Positions 1 to 6,954 of a stretch of DNA of 9,521 nt are shown in pieces (the stretch's first letter is position 1; the number at the start of each line of letters is the position of its first letter). Under the pieces are notes generated by a model, which saw only the letters and a program-made list of their open reading frames with translations, did not search any database and was not told where the DNA came from. The DNA is from Thermomicrobiales bacterium. Its GTDB lineage: Bacteria; Chloroflexota; Chloroflexia; Thermomicrobiales; UBA6265. The DNA is taken from the NCBI GenBank assembly GCA_020847015.1, contig JADLCW010000221.1, forward strand, positions 1-9,521, written 5' to 3'. A program made the translations under genes and the position numbers.

Positions 1-1418
1 AGATTCCGACCCTGCCGATGCCGACCAATCGGCGGTTCGACGGGCAGGAAGTCATCGTCTTTTCGCTGTCGCCGCCGCCCATCAGCAGCCCGATCCAGGC
101 GTTCGGACCCCAGTGGGAAGCGGCGACCGGCGCCAAGATCAATCTCGTCACCTATCCCTTCGGGGAAGTGTTCGAGAAGCTGCGCGCCGGGTTGGTGACG
201 GGCGGCCACACCTTTGACCTCGTCAACTATCAGGCGGTTTGGGCGGCGGATATTGCCGGCGGCGGATTCCTGGAGGAGACGCCGGACGAGGTGCAGCAAG
301 CGGTCCAGGTCGACGACTATTTCAAACCCTATCAGGATGCCGCTGTCTGGGGCGGCAAGCGGTACGGTCTGATGTACGACGGCGACGCCCAGAACCTGTA
401 CTATCGCCGCGACCTCTTCGAAAACCCCGAATACGCTCTGCAATTCGAGGAACAGTACGGCTATCCGCTGCAACTGCCGGCGACGTGGGAGCAGTACCAG
501 CAGATTGGCGAGTTTTTCAGCAGCTTCGACTGGTCCGGCGCCGGTCAGAGCTACGGCGCCGTCGAGTCGATGGGTCGCGGCGTCACCGGCATCTACTACC
601 TCGTCGGCCGCTGCGTCTCGTACGCCAAGACGGAGGGCGACCCCTACGTCTTCTTCGATCCGGAGGGGATGAAACCACGCATCAATGAGCCGGGCTGGGT
701 GCAGGGTCTGACCGACTGGGTGAAGGCGGCCGAATCCGGCATCGGTCTGCCCGGCGCCGCGCGGTTGGGGTTCGCCGAGGTGCGCCCCGCCTTCATCGGC
801 GGGCAAGCGGCCATGTGCCTGGAATGGGGCGACATCGCCACGCTTTCGTACGACCCGGAGCAGTCGAAAATCGAGGGCAAGCTGGGCACGGCGCTGGCTC
901 CGGGCGCCAGCCGGGTGTTCGACCGCGCCACGCAGCAGTGGATCGAGACGCCGGCGGGCAACCGCGCTCCGTATCTGGCCGCCATCGGCTGGTTGTTCGG
1001 GGTGCCCACCACGGCCGCGAACAAGGACGCGGCGTGGGATCTTGCCGCCTTCATGTGCAGCCCGGTGAACAACGCGGTGGCCACCGTTCTCCCCGGTTCC
1101 GGCATCCAGCCTTCGCGCGTCAGCACCGTCGAGCGACCGGAGTTCATGATCCAGGCCGGCATGGCGCCCCTCGACGCCGACAGCTACATGACGGCGCTGG
1201 GCGAGACGCTCGCCCATCCGAATGTGGTGCTGGATCTGCGCATCCCCGGCTCCGCCGATTACTTCGACCGCCTCGATGTCGAGGCGTCGCGGGCGATGGC
1301 CGGCGAAATCAGCCCGCAGCAGGCGATGGACAATGCCGCCGCCCAGTGGGAGGAAATCACCGAGCGGCTCGGACGCGACCGGCAGCAGGACGCGTACGTC
1401 GCCTCGTTCGAGGTCTAA
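1..1418 (+). CDS. Sugar ABC transporter substrate-binding protein, 5' end outside the window
   Basis: Extracellular solute-binding protein of the family 1 (MalE-like) type, which captures a sugar or oligosaccharide outside the membrane and hands it to the two permeases encoded next. The reading frame is open from base 3 with no stop before the ATG at 18, and the visible protein already begins in the mature domain (EVIVFSLSPP, then a TGAKINLVTYPFGEVFEKL strand-helix unit). The true start and any signal peptide or lipobox therefore lie upstream of the window. Family traits seen: the FDLVNYQAVWAADIAGGGFLEE segment, split here as FDLVNYQ and GGGFLEE, KRYGLMYDGDAQNLYYRRDLF, an ATWEQY hinge segment, the GGQAAMCLEWGD segment and the late GSGIQPSR segment. 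About 466 residues are visible, on the long side for the family. TAA stop at 1416. The substrate cannot be told from sequence; the neighbouring glycosidase-like and enolase genes suggest a glycoside or sugar acid conjugate. Confidence 0.93.
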   Translation, partial: IPTLPMPTNRRFDGQEVIVFSLSPPPISSPIQAFGPQWEAATGAKINLVTYPFGEVFEKLRAGLVTGGHTFDLVNYQAVWAADIAGGGFLEETPDEVQQAVQVDDYFKPYQDAAVWGGKRYGLMYDGDAQNLYYRRDLFENPEYALQFEEQYGYPLQLPATWEQYQQIGEFFSSFDWSGAGQSYGAVESMGRGVTGIYYLVGRCVSYAKTEGDPYVFFDPEGMKPRINEPGWVQGLTDWVKAAESGIGLPGAARLGFAEVRPAFIGGQAAMCLEWGDIATLSYDPEQSKIEGKLGTALAPGASRVFDRATQQWIETPAGNRAPYLAAIGWLFGVPTTAANKDAAWDLAAFMCSPVNNAVATVLPGSGIQPSRVSTVERPEFMIQAGMAPLDADSYMTALGETLAHPNVVLDLRIPGSADYFDRLDVEASRAMAGEISPQQAMDNAAAQWEEITERLGRDRQQDAYVASFEV

Positions 1419-1431
1419 ATCAGCCAGTAGG

Positions 1432-1459
1432 CGAGTCCGCGCGGCACGGCGCGGACTCG
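1432..1459 (+). repeat. Perfect intercistronic hairpin after the binding-protein gene
   Basis: An 11-bp perfect inverted repeat, CGAGTCCGCGC at 1432-1442 and GCGCGGACTCG at 1449-1459, with a 6-base loop (GGCACG). It starts 14 bases after the stop of the binding-protein gene and ends 31 bases before the permease start. No T-run follows, so it is not a full intrinsic terminator. In known sugar ABC operons a stem in this place protects the upstream mRNA from 3' exonucleases or weakens read-through, so the binding protein is made in excess over the permeases. That role is inferred here. Confidence 0.7.
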
Positions 1460-1490
1460 GCCCGGCTCGCCAGGTGGAGGTCCGCAGGCG

Positions 1491-2441
1491 GTGCTGAACG
1501 CCGGTGAAATCGGAACCCCCGCCGCGGCGCGCGCCATCCGGCCGGGGTGGTTCGTTCGCCACGAGCGATGGGTGTTTCTGGCGCCGCCGATCGCGGTCGT
1601 TCTGCTGCTGTCGATCTTTCCGCTGATCGCCTCGCTCGCGCTCTCGTTCACCTTTTGGGATCTCGGCGTTTCGGCCGGCGGCATCCGGTTCGCCGGTCTC
1701 TACCACTGGGCGCGCCTGCTCCATGACGAGCGGTTTCTCACCGCGCTGCGCACGACCCTGCTGTACGCGCTGATCGGCGTGCCGCTCCAATATGCGATCG
1801 GGTTGACGCTCGCCGTCGTGCTGAACATGGATCTCCGGGGGCGGCGCTTTTTTCGCGTGTTCTTTCTGCTGCCAATGCTCTTGAGTCCGGTTTCGGTCGC
1901 CTTCATCGCCGGCCGCATGATGTTCCACGAAACCCAGGGGCCGCTCAATCACGCGCTGAGCGCGCTCGGCCTTCCAATCGTCTCCTGGCTCTCGAATGCG
2001 AAGATCGCCTTCCTGGCCATCGTGCTGGTCGATTCCTGGCAGTGGATCCCGTTCATGACGCTCGTCCTGCTGGCCGGTCTGCAAGGCATCCCGACCGAGG
2101 TGCTGGAAGCGGCCGAACTCGACGGCTCGCCGCGGCAGACCTTCTGGCGGATCACCTTCCCCCTGCTGCTGCCGTGGACGCTGACGGTCGTGCTTTTGCG
2201 CTCGCTGGAGATGCTCAAGATCATGGATGTCATCGTGGTGATGACGGGCGGCGGACCGGGCATCGCCACCGAATCGCTGACGTTCTACGCGTACCAAACC
2301 GGGATGCGCAACTTCAACCTCGGGTCCGCCTCGGCCATCGGATTCTCGCTTCTGCTCCTGGCGATCGCGCTCTCCGCCGTTTTTCTGCTGATCGTGCGAG
2401 GCTGGGTGATCCGGGTCTCGGCGGACGGCAACGCGCCATGA
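1491..2441 (+). CDS. Sugar ABC transporter permease, MalF/UgpA type
   Basis: Inner-membrane subunit of a carbohydrate ABC importer, 316 residues. The first membrane segment is at about 28-55, followed by a long run of hydrophobic segments (about 86-110, 121-142, 172-195, 226-250 and 283-304). The ATPase-docking EAA loop is clear at about 204-228 (EAAELDG, then FWRITFPLLLP), and the family motif TGGGPGIATES is at 252-262. The start is GTG at 1491, supported by GGAGG at 1476-1480 with ten bases between; a MalF-like short cytoplasmic N-terminus precedes the first membrane helix. The TGA stop shares the sequence ATGA (2438-2441) with the start of the next permease, so translation is probably coupled. 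No ATPase gene is seen in the window. Confidence 0.95.
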   Translation: MLNAGEIGTPAAARAIRPGWFVRHERWVFLAPPIAVVLLLSIFPLIASLALSFTFWDLGVSAGGIRFAGLYHWARLLHDERFLTALRTTLLYALIGVPLQYAIGLTLAVVLNMDLRGRRFFRVFFLLPMLLSPVSVAFIAGRMMFHETQGPLNHALSALGLPIVSWLSNAKIAFLAIVLVDSWQWIPFMTLVLLAGLQGIPTEVLEAAELDGSPRQTFWRITFPLLLPWTLTVVLLRSLEMLKIMDVIVVMTGGGPGIATESLTFYAYQTGMRNFNLGSASAIGFSLLLLAIALSAVFLLIVRGWVIRVSADGNAP

Positions 2442-3289
2442 GGCCGCGGGCGCGAAGCGGGCGGATTCTCGCGTATCTCGTGCTTGCGGTCTGGAGCGCG
2501 GTCGTTTTCTTCCCGCTCTACTGGATGATGAGCACCGCCTTCAAGCAACCGATGGATCTGTTCCCGACGCCGACCTATCTGCCATGGCTTCAGTTCCAGC
2601 CGTCGCTGGCGGCGTTCCACGCGCTCCTCACCGACCACCGCAACGAGGTTTTCGGCGCGTTCCGCAACAGCCTCGTCGCGGCGGGCGGCAGCGCGCTGAT
2701 CGCCTCGTTTCTCGGGGCGCTGGGCGGCTATGGTCTGGTTCGGTTTCGCTACCGGGTGGGTCGCGTCACCAACGATGACGTGGCGTTCTGGTTCGCCTCG
2801 CAGCGCATGCTGCCGCCGGTGGTGCTCGTGTTTCCGTTCCTCGTGATGTACCGCCGGCTGAACCTCATCGACACCGCCGCCGGGCTGGTCATCGCCTACA
2901 CGGTTTTCAATCTGCCGTTGGCGCTCTGGATCATGCGCGACACGTTCCGCAATGTGCCGCAGGAGATCGAAGAGAGCGCGCTGGTCGATGGCGCCACACG
3001 ATTTGGGGCGTTCCTGCGGGTGTCGCTGCCGCTGGCGGCGCCCGGTCTGATGGCGAGTCTGCTGATCTGCTTCGTGTTCGCCTGGAACGAGTTCCTGTTC
3101 GGTCTGATGCTCACCTTCCAAAAGGCGCAGACCGTGCCGGTGCTGATTGCCGGTCAGGTGACGCAGCAAGCCATCGAATGGTCGAGCATGTCGGCGCTGT
3201 CCATTCTCGCCGTCCTGCCGGTCATCCTCATTGGGCTGCTCCTGCAACCGCTGCTCGCGCATGGTCTGGCGTCCGGCGGTCTGAAATAA
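2438..3289 (+). CDS. Sugar ABC transporter permease, MalG/UgpE type
   Basis: Second inner-membrane subunit, pairing with the preceding permease to form the translocation channel. It has 283 residues, close to the usual 270-300 for MalG-like proteins. The first helix is at about 9-30 (LVLAVWSAVVFFPLYWMM), followed by the standard post-helix segment STAFKQPMDLF. Further helices are at about 79-100, 124-137, 147-166, 204-224 and 253-274. The EAA-type docking loop is at about 177-203 (EESALVDGATRFG, then RVSLPLAAPG), and FAWNEFLFGLML at 214-225 is typical of the family. The start is ATG at 2438, overlapping the upstream stop by four bases. The open frame runs further upstream, but that part overlaps the MalF-type gene and has no membrane character, so the ATG is preferred. 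TAA stop at 3287. Confidence 0.95.
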   Translation: MRPRARSGRILAYLVLAVWSAVVFFPLYWMMSTAFKQPMDLFPTPTYLPWLQFQPSLAAFHALLTDHRNEVFGAFRNSLVAAGGSALIASFLGALGGYGLVRFRYRVGRVTNDDVAFWFASQRMLPPVVLVFPFLVMYRRLNLIDTAAGLVIAYTVFNLPLALWIMRDTFRNVPQEIEESALVDGATRFGAFLRVSLPLAAPGLMASLLICFVFAWNEFLFGLMLTFQKAQTVPVLIAGQVTQQAIEWSSMSALSILAVLPVILIGLLLQPLLAHGLASGGLK

Positions 3290-3327
3290 CCGCCGCGCGA
3301 ACCGGGGCGCGCAAAATCACCGTCGTT

Positions 3328-3332
3328 GGAGG
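3328..3332 (+). promoter_or_regulatory. Ribosome binding site that fixes the glycosidase-like gene start
   Basis: GGAGG lies eight bases before GTG at 3341. The in-frame TTG at 3326 overlaps this site, so it cannot be the start for the same ribosome site; GTG 3341 is chosen. Confidence 0.75.
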
Positions 3333-3340
3333 TCATCATC

Positions 3341-5020
3341 GTGAACGCGGCTCCACACGTTCGTCTCGCTGCCCGCTCGCGGATCGTCGTCGTCGCCGAC
3401 CCCGACCGCCACGTCCACGCGCTGCGCCAGCTCCGCCGGGCGCTGGGAAATCGGCAGATCGACGTGGTCGATGTCGCTTCCGCCGCCGAGACCGCGGGCG
3501 ATCTGCACGTCGTGCTCGCCGATCCGACGTCGCCGGAGATGGCGGGGTTGGCGAACCCCACCGAGATCGCCGCGCTGCCGGACGATGGTTTCCTGCTGCG
3601 GAGCGGCTCCCGGGACGGACGCCCGACGCTCCTCGCGGCCGGAGGCGGCCGCCCGGGTGTGATCCATGCGGTCAACGAACTCGCCGCCCGCCATCTGACA
3701 CCGGTCGGCGACGCCCTGCAGGTTGCGGCCGTGGACGTGCGCCATGTCCCGGCGCTGGCCTACCGTTCGTTTTGGACGTGGGATCACAGCACCAATTGGC
3801 AGGTGGAGCAGATCGGGTTGCAAGACATCGGCGTGCTCAACTATTACGCCAAACCGCCCGAAGGGTTCCTCGCGGATTACAAGCGGCTGGTGGACTTCAT
3901 GAGTCTGCACCGCATCGGCGGCGTGACGATCTACGGTTTCCTGCGCGACAGCCACGGCGGCATCGCCGCGGCTCAGGAGTTGTGCCGCTACGCCAACGAG
4001 CGCGGGGTGCGCATCCTGCCGGGAATTGGCGTCAACTCCTATGGCGGAATCTACTGGGAAGGCGCCCACCCCTACAACCTCTCGACCTGGCTGCGCGCGC
4101 ATCCGGAATTGCGGATGAAACTCGACGCGCCGCCGCAGTTCGACATCGCGGGGTTCCCTCAGCTCGTCTACCCGGAGACCCCCTACGCCGATGCCGCCTG
4201 CCCCTCGAAACCGGAGAGCGCCCGGTTCCACGAGGACGCGATCCGCTGGCTGGTGGAGACGTTCGAGGTGGGCGGGGTCAATTTCGAGCTGGGCGACTAC
4301 GGATCCTGCCAGTGCGCCGACTGCGCGGCCCGCCGCGCCGACGACCCCAACTGGGCCATGCGCAGCATGCAAACCCTGTTGCCGCCGCTCTTCGCGGCGG
4401 CGCGCGCCGGCCGCGACGACCTCTGGCTGGTGAATGAGACCTACAACGACGGCATCCTGGATCTGGAGCGGCTGGAACCGCTGCGCGCGCTGCCGGACGA
4501 TGTCATCCAGCAGTTCACCATCACCCGCTCGTACTGGCCGCGCGTGCAGCGCGAGCTGACGCGCGAGCACGTCGCGCGGCTGCCGCGTTCGACAAACGTG
4601 CTCAACACGCTCATGGGCAGCCAGTGGCAGGGCGAGCGCTACGCGCTCGTCGCCCGGCGCTGGGCCGAGATGACGCAGTTGGTTGCCGGGGCCGGCATGC
4701 GCGGAGCGACGATCTGGGGCGAAGTGGGAGATTTCAGCACGGTCAATGAGATCAACTACCTGGCCTTCGCCCGCTTCGGGTACGAGGCGGGTTTGACCTG
4801 GGAGCGTTTCGTCAACGACGACCTGGCGCCGCTGCTCGGCGGCTCCGAGGCCGCGGCGCGGTATCTCGCGCTGCTGGAGACGCCCGAGACTGCCGCGCCG
4901 CTGGCGCGGGCGGCCGGCGAAGCGCGCGAGATCGCCGCCGCGCAGTCCGGGGACGCCTATCGGCGCTGGGTGTGGCTGCAAAACCGACTGCACCGCAAAC
5001 GAGCGATGCTGCCGGCGTGA
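3341..5020 (+). CDS. Cytoplasmic glycoside-hydrolase-like protein, (beta/alpha)8 barrel with alpha-glucuronidase/GH20-type N-terminal domain
   Basis: Protein of 559 residues with no signal peptide, so it probably acts in the cytoplasm on what the importer brings in. Residues ~14-135 look like the small domain found before the catalytic barrel in GH67 and GH20-type enzymes: a strand IVVVAD, LHVVLAD at 55-61, DDGFLLRSG at 81-89, then LLAAGGGRPGVIHAVNELA at ~98-115. The barrel covers ~140-480: LVDFMSLHRIGGVTIYGF (183-200), GVRILPGIGVNSYGG (222-236), VNFELGDYG (313-321), LWLVNETYND (361-370), GATIWGEVGD (455-464). E316, D319, E366 and E461 sit at strand ends and are catalytic candidates (inference). 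Cysteines 323, 325 and 328 form CxCxxC, a pattern I associate with DUF4838-like proteins; they may bind metal. The start is GTG 3341 with GGAGG upstream, 51 bases after the permease stop, so probably the same operon. The substrate is unknown; a peripheral, non-catalytic or different hydrolase role cannot be excluded. Confidence 0.72.
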   Translation: MNAAPHVRLAARSRIVVVADPDRHVHALRQLRRALGNRQIDVVDVASAAETAGDLHVVLADPTSPEMAGLANPTEIAALPDDGFLLRSGSRDGRPTLLAAGGGRPGVIHAVNELAARHLTPVGDALQVAAVDVRHVPALAYRSFWTWDHSTNWQVEQIGLQDIGVLNYYAKPPEGFLADYKRLVDFMSLHRIGGVTIYGFLRDSHGGIAAAQELCRYANERGVRILPGIGVNSYGGIYWEGAHPYNLSTWLRAHPELRMKLDAPPQFDIAGFPQLVYPETPYADAACPSKPESARFHEDAIRWLVETFEVGGVNFELGDYGSCQCADCAARRADDPNWAMRSMQTLLPPLFAAARAGRDDLWLVNETYNDGILDLERLEPLRALPDDVIQQFTITRSYWPRVQRELTREHVARLPRSTNVLNTLMGSQWQGERYALVARRWAEMTQLVAGAGMRGATIWGEVGDFSTVNEINYLAFARFGYEAGLTWERFVNDDLAPLLGGSEAAARYLALLETPETAAPLARAAGEAREIAAAQSGDAYRRWVWLQNRLHRKRAMLPA

Positions 5021-5023
5021 TCG

Positions 5024-5054
5024 GCGACGGCGATCGCGGCGCGAGCGCCGTCGC
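5024..5054. terminator. Bidirectional hairpin between convergent genes
   Basis: GCGACGGCG at 5024-5032 pairs perfectly with CGCCGTCGC at 5046-5054. After one A/G mismatch the stem continues with four more pairs (TCGC at 5034-5037 with GCGA at 5041-5044) around a 3-base GGC loop. It fills the 35-base gap between the stop of the glycosidase-like gene (5020) and the stop of the minus-strand MBL gene (5056). There is no U-run on either side, so termination would rely on the very stable GC stem or on a factor. The position strongly suggests a shared terminator; the mechanism is inferred. Confidence 0.65.
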
Positions 5055-5055
5055 T

Positions 5056-5685
5056 TCAGATCAGGCGGCGAATCCAGTCGGCTTCGGCTCCGATCGTCGT
5101 CGGCACGCCGTGACCGGGGTAGACGATCGTGTCGGCCGGCAACCCCAACAGCCGGCGCAGCGAGCGGTTCATCACCGCCTGATCGGCTCCCGGCAGATCC
5201 GTCCGCCCGTGACCGTTGGGGAACAGCACGTCGCCGCCGAGCAGCATCTTGTCCGCCTCGCTCCACAGCACGATATGGGTCGGCTCGTGACCGGGCAACT
5301 GCAACACCCGGAATACATGGCCGCCCACCGTCACCTTGTCGTCCTCTTCCAGCAGCCGGTCCGGCGACACCGGACGGATTTCGACCGGCAACGAGCCGGC
5401 CAGCGCCGCTGGTCGCTCCAGCGCGTCGGTCGCGCCAACACCGGCCAGCAGCGGCACGCCGCAGGTTTCCTTGATCGCGGCGGCGTCGGCGACGTGGTCC
5501 CAATGCGTGTGGGTAATGACGATCTGGCCGATCCGCCAGCCGCGCGCGGCGGCCGCCGCGACGATCGCCGCCGTCGCGCCCAGCGGCGCGTCGACGGCCA
5601 GCGCCACGCCGATGTCGTCATCGGCGACGAGATAGGCGTTGGTGTCGACGGGACCGCCCACGATGGTTTCGATGCGCAGCGCCAT
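5056..5685 (-). CDS. MBL-fold metallo-hydrolase, glyoxalase II-like (YcbL subgroup)
   Basis: Cytoplasmic zinc hydrolase of 209 residues, the usual size for small glyoxalase-II-like (hydroxyacylglutathione hydrolase-like) proteins. These usually cleave thioesters such as S-lactoylglutathione, but the actual substrate here is unknown. Metal ligands seen: THTHWDH at 58-64 (H59, H61, D63, H64), H133 in LPGHEPTH, D152 in LLGGDVLF and H192 in VYPGHG. GRTDLPGAD at 160-168 is the typical GRTD segment of the YcbL-like group. The usual TPGHTPGH is altered to LPGHEPTH, keeping the first, metal-binding His. The start is ATG at 5685 with GGAGGG four or fewer bases before it (5689-5694); the first strand ETIVGGPVDTNAYLV begins right after it. 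The gene lies 35 bases downstream of the PHP gene on the same strand, so the two probably share a transcript. The long open frame further upstream on this strand is an out-of-frame shadow of the PHP gene. Confidence 0.92.
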   Translation of the reverse strand: MALRIETIVGGPVDTNAYLVADDDIGVALAVDAPLGATAAIVAAAAARGWRIGQIVITHTHWDHVADAAAIKETCGVPLLAGVGATDALERPAALAGSLPVEIRPVSPDRLLEEDDKVTVGGHVFRVLQLPGHEPTHIVLWSEADKMLLGGDVLFPNGHGRTDLPGADQAVMNRSLRRLLGLPADTIVYPGHGVPTTIGAEADWIRRLI

Positions 5686-5702
5686 GCTCCCTCCATTCCC
5701 GA

Positions 5703-5719
5703 GGCCGGCGGCGCCGGCC
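5703..5719 (-). repeat. Intercistronic hairpin between the PHP and MBL genes
   Basis: GGCCGGC at 5703-5709 and GCCGGCC at 5713-5719 form a perfect 7-bp stem with a 3-base loop. It begins directly after the stop codon of the PHP gene (5721-5723, minus strand) and sits upstream of the MBL ribosome site. No U-run follows. It could protect the PHP mRNA end or act as a weak attenuator; chance in such GC-rich DNA is possible. Confidence 0.45.
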
Positions 5720-5720
5720 G

Positions 5721-6788
5721 TCAACTCGCGCGCGTTTCGGTTTGCGGGGTTGTGGCGGCGCCCGGCGGCGGCTCGCCATTCGGTTCCGGCGGCCCACCCT
5801 GCGCCGCCCGCTCCCCCGATGCGGTCTCCGGGGAGGCTGGTTCGGTTTCCGGCGGCTCCGGTTTCGGCAGCACCGCGAATGCGTCCATCCCCGGCGCCCA
5901 CACCAACTCCCCGTCCGGTTGCGGTTCCACCCCGATGCCGAAGCGAGCCAGCAGATCGCGACTCCAGGCGGCTCGCCAGGGGCGGGGATCGACCGGCTGT
6001 TTCGGCGCATGGGAATCGGACCCGGAGGAAATGAGCAGACCACGCTCCTCCGCCAGCCGGCGATAGAGCGCGGTCTGCTCGTCGGTATAGGAGCGGTAGT
6101 GCGCTTCCAACCCATCCAGCGGGATGGTTTGCAGCATCAGGTCGAGATCGGTCTCGGTCATGATGCCGACGTTGTCGGCGCGGCCGGGGTGGGCCATCAC
6201 GCAGAGACCGCCCGCCTGATGCGCCGCCTCGACCACGCGCTCCAGCGGTTCGTCGGCGGAGAATCCGCCGCCCAGTTCGACGACCAGTTCGGCGGCCGTT
6301 TTGAGATTCTGGGCGTGTCCCTCCCGGATCGTGGAGCGGAGCACGTGGTAGGGCCACAGCGGGCGACCGCCGGCCCACTCCTCCAGACTGGGCAGCGGGC
6401 GGCCGGATGCTTCGATGCGGCGCCGCGCGTCTTCGGCCAGCTCCATCAGGCGAGCGTCGAGATCGGCCAGCACCGACCGGAACGCGCCTCCCGCCGACCG
6501 CGCGTCGGACGGAGAAATCCCGTAGACCAGCAGGTGCCACTGGCGACCGTTCCAGCGGGTGGTGACCTCGACGCCGGGGATGACGGTGATGCCGCGCCGC
6601 GCCGCGCGGCGCGTGACCTCGGCCACCGAGCGCTGGGTATCGTGATCGCAGACGGCGACGACGCGAAACTCCTCGGCGGCCAGATGATCGACGAGCGCGG
6701 CCGGAGTCCAGGCGCCGTCGCTGGCGAGGGTGTGCAGATGCAGATCGATGCGGTCGGCGGATCGCAGAGTCGGCGGAGCGGGGTTCAC
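5721..6788 (-). CDS. PHP-domain metal-dependent phosphoesterase (YciV/RNase AM-like family)
   Basis: Cytoplasmic phosphoesterase of 355 residues. Characterised PHP proteins of this group hydrolyse nucleoside 3',5'-bisphosphates or short 5'-phosphorylated RNA; that role is inferred here. All four PHP metal motifs are visible: DLHLHTLASDG (15-25; H17, H19, D24), CDHDT (47-51), PGVEVT with E74 and WHLLVYG with H85, then MAHPGR (198-203; H200) and GSDSHAPK (256-263; D258, H260). The start is GTG at 6788, with GGAGG at 6795-6799 and six bases between; HLHT near residue 17 is where the family usually has it, which supports this start. From about residue 305 the protein ends in a Pro/Glu/Ala-rich tail without hydrophobic order, probably unstructured and unusual for the family. 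The gene is 35 bases upstream of the MBL gene and 166 bases downstream of the enolase gene. Confidence 0.9.
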   Translation of the reverse strand: MNPAPPTLRSADRIDLHLHTLASDGAWTPAALVDHLAAEEFRVVAVCDHDTQRSVAEVTRRAARRGITVIPGVEVTTRWNGRQWHLLVYGISPSDARSAGGAFRSVLADLDARLMELAEDARRRIEASGRPLPSLEEWAGGRPLWPYHVLRSTIREGHAQNLKTAAELVVELGGGFSADEPLERVVEAAHQAGGLCVMAHPGRADNVGIMTETDLDLMLQTIPLDGLEAHYRSYTDEQTALYRRLAEERGLLISSGSDSHAPKQPVDPRPWRAAWSRDLLARFGIGVEPQPDGELVWAPGMDAFAVLPKPEPPETEPASPETASGERAAQGGPPEPNGEPPPGAATTPQTETRAS

Positions 6789-6794
6789 GAGGAG

Positions 6795-6799
6795 CCTCC
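6795..6799 (-). promoter_or_regulatory. Ribosome binding site that fixes the PHP gene start
   Basis: On the minus strand GGAGG lies six bases before GTG at 6788. No better in-frame start is close to the HLHT motif. Confidence 0.7.
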
Positions 6800-6954
6800 G
6801 GACGAGTCAGACGTCGGAAATCACGAGTCGCGCGTCAGGGGATCGCGTCTCGCTGATGCGAGTATGGGGCGCGGCAAACAGAGACGTCGAGAAACCGCCG
6901 GTCGCATAGGGCGCCGCTCCTGGCGCGCAGCGCCTCGACTCCCCGGCTCCCGTC
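6800..6954 (-). other. Gap between enolase and PHP genes with short direct repeats
   Basis: The enolase and PHP genes are separated by 166 bases. Plus-strand ACGAGTC occurs at 6802-6808 and again at 6823-6829, 21 bases apart, which is two helical turns. AGACGTCG occurs at 6809-6816 and 6882-6889. A small stem CTCGC/GCGAG with a 4-base loop lies at about 6849-6862. No convincing -35/-10 pair was found on the minus strand. The gap may carry a promoter for the PHP-MBL pair, with the repeats as candidate protein sites, but this is weak. Confidence 0.3.

Noticed and set aside
2285..3262. A 325-residue minus-strand open frame over the MalG-type permease
   Set aside because: Its protein is rich in Arg, Gln, Glu and His without motifs, while the plus strand has clear membrane helices and the EAA loop.
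3295..3312. GCGCG/CGCGC stem between the MalG-type and glycosidase-like genes
   Set aside because: Only five pairs with an 8-base loop in GC-rich DNA; too weak to list as a terminator, and the genes look co-transcribed.
3326..3340. TTG start for the glycosidase-like gene
   Set aside because: The TTG overlaps the GGAGG site that serves GTG 3341; no ribosome site is placed for the TTG.
3317..5503. A 728-residue open frame on the minus strand across the glycosidase-like gene
   Set aside because: It is Arg/Gly-rich without domain motifs, opposite to a gene with clear barrel segments, and runs through the convergent terminator and the MBL gene out of frame. It is a GC-rich shadow frame.
5686..6540. 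Open frame continuing upstream of the MBL gene in the same frame
   Set aside because: The sequence upstream of ATG 5685 is low-complexity and overlaps the PHP gene, which has all four metal motifs in its own frame. The MBL fold begins just after 5685.
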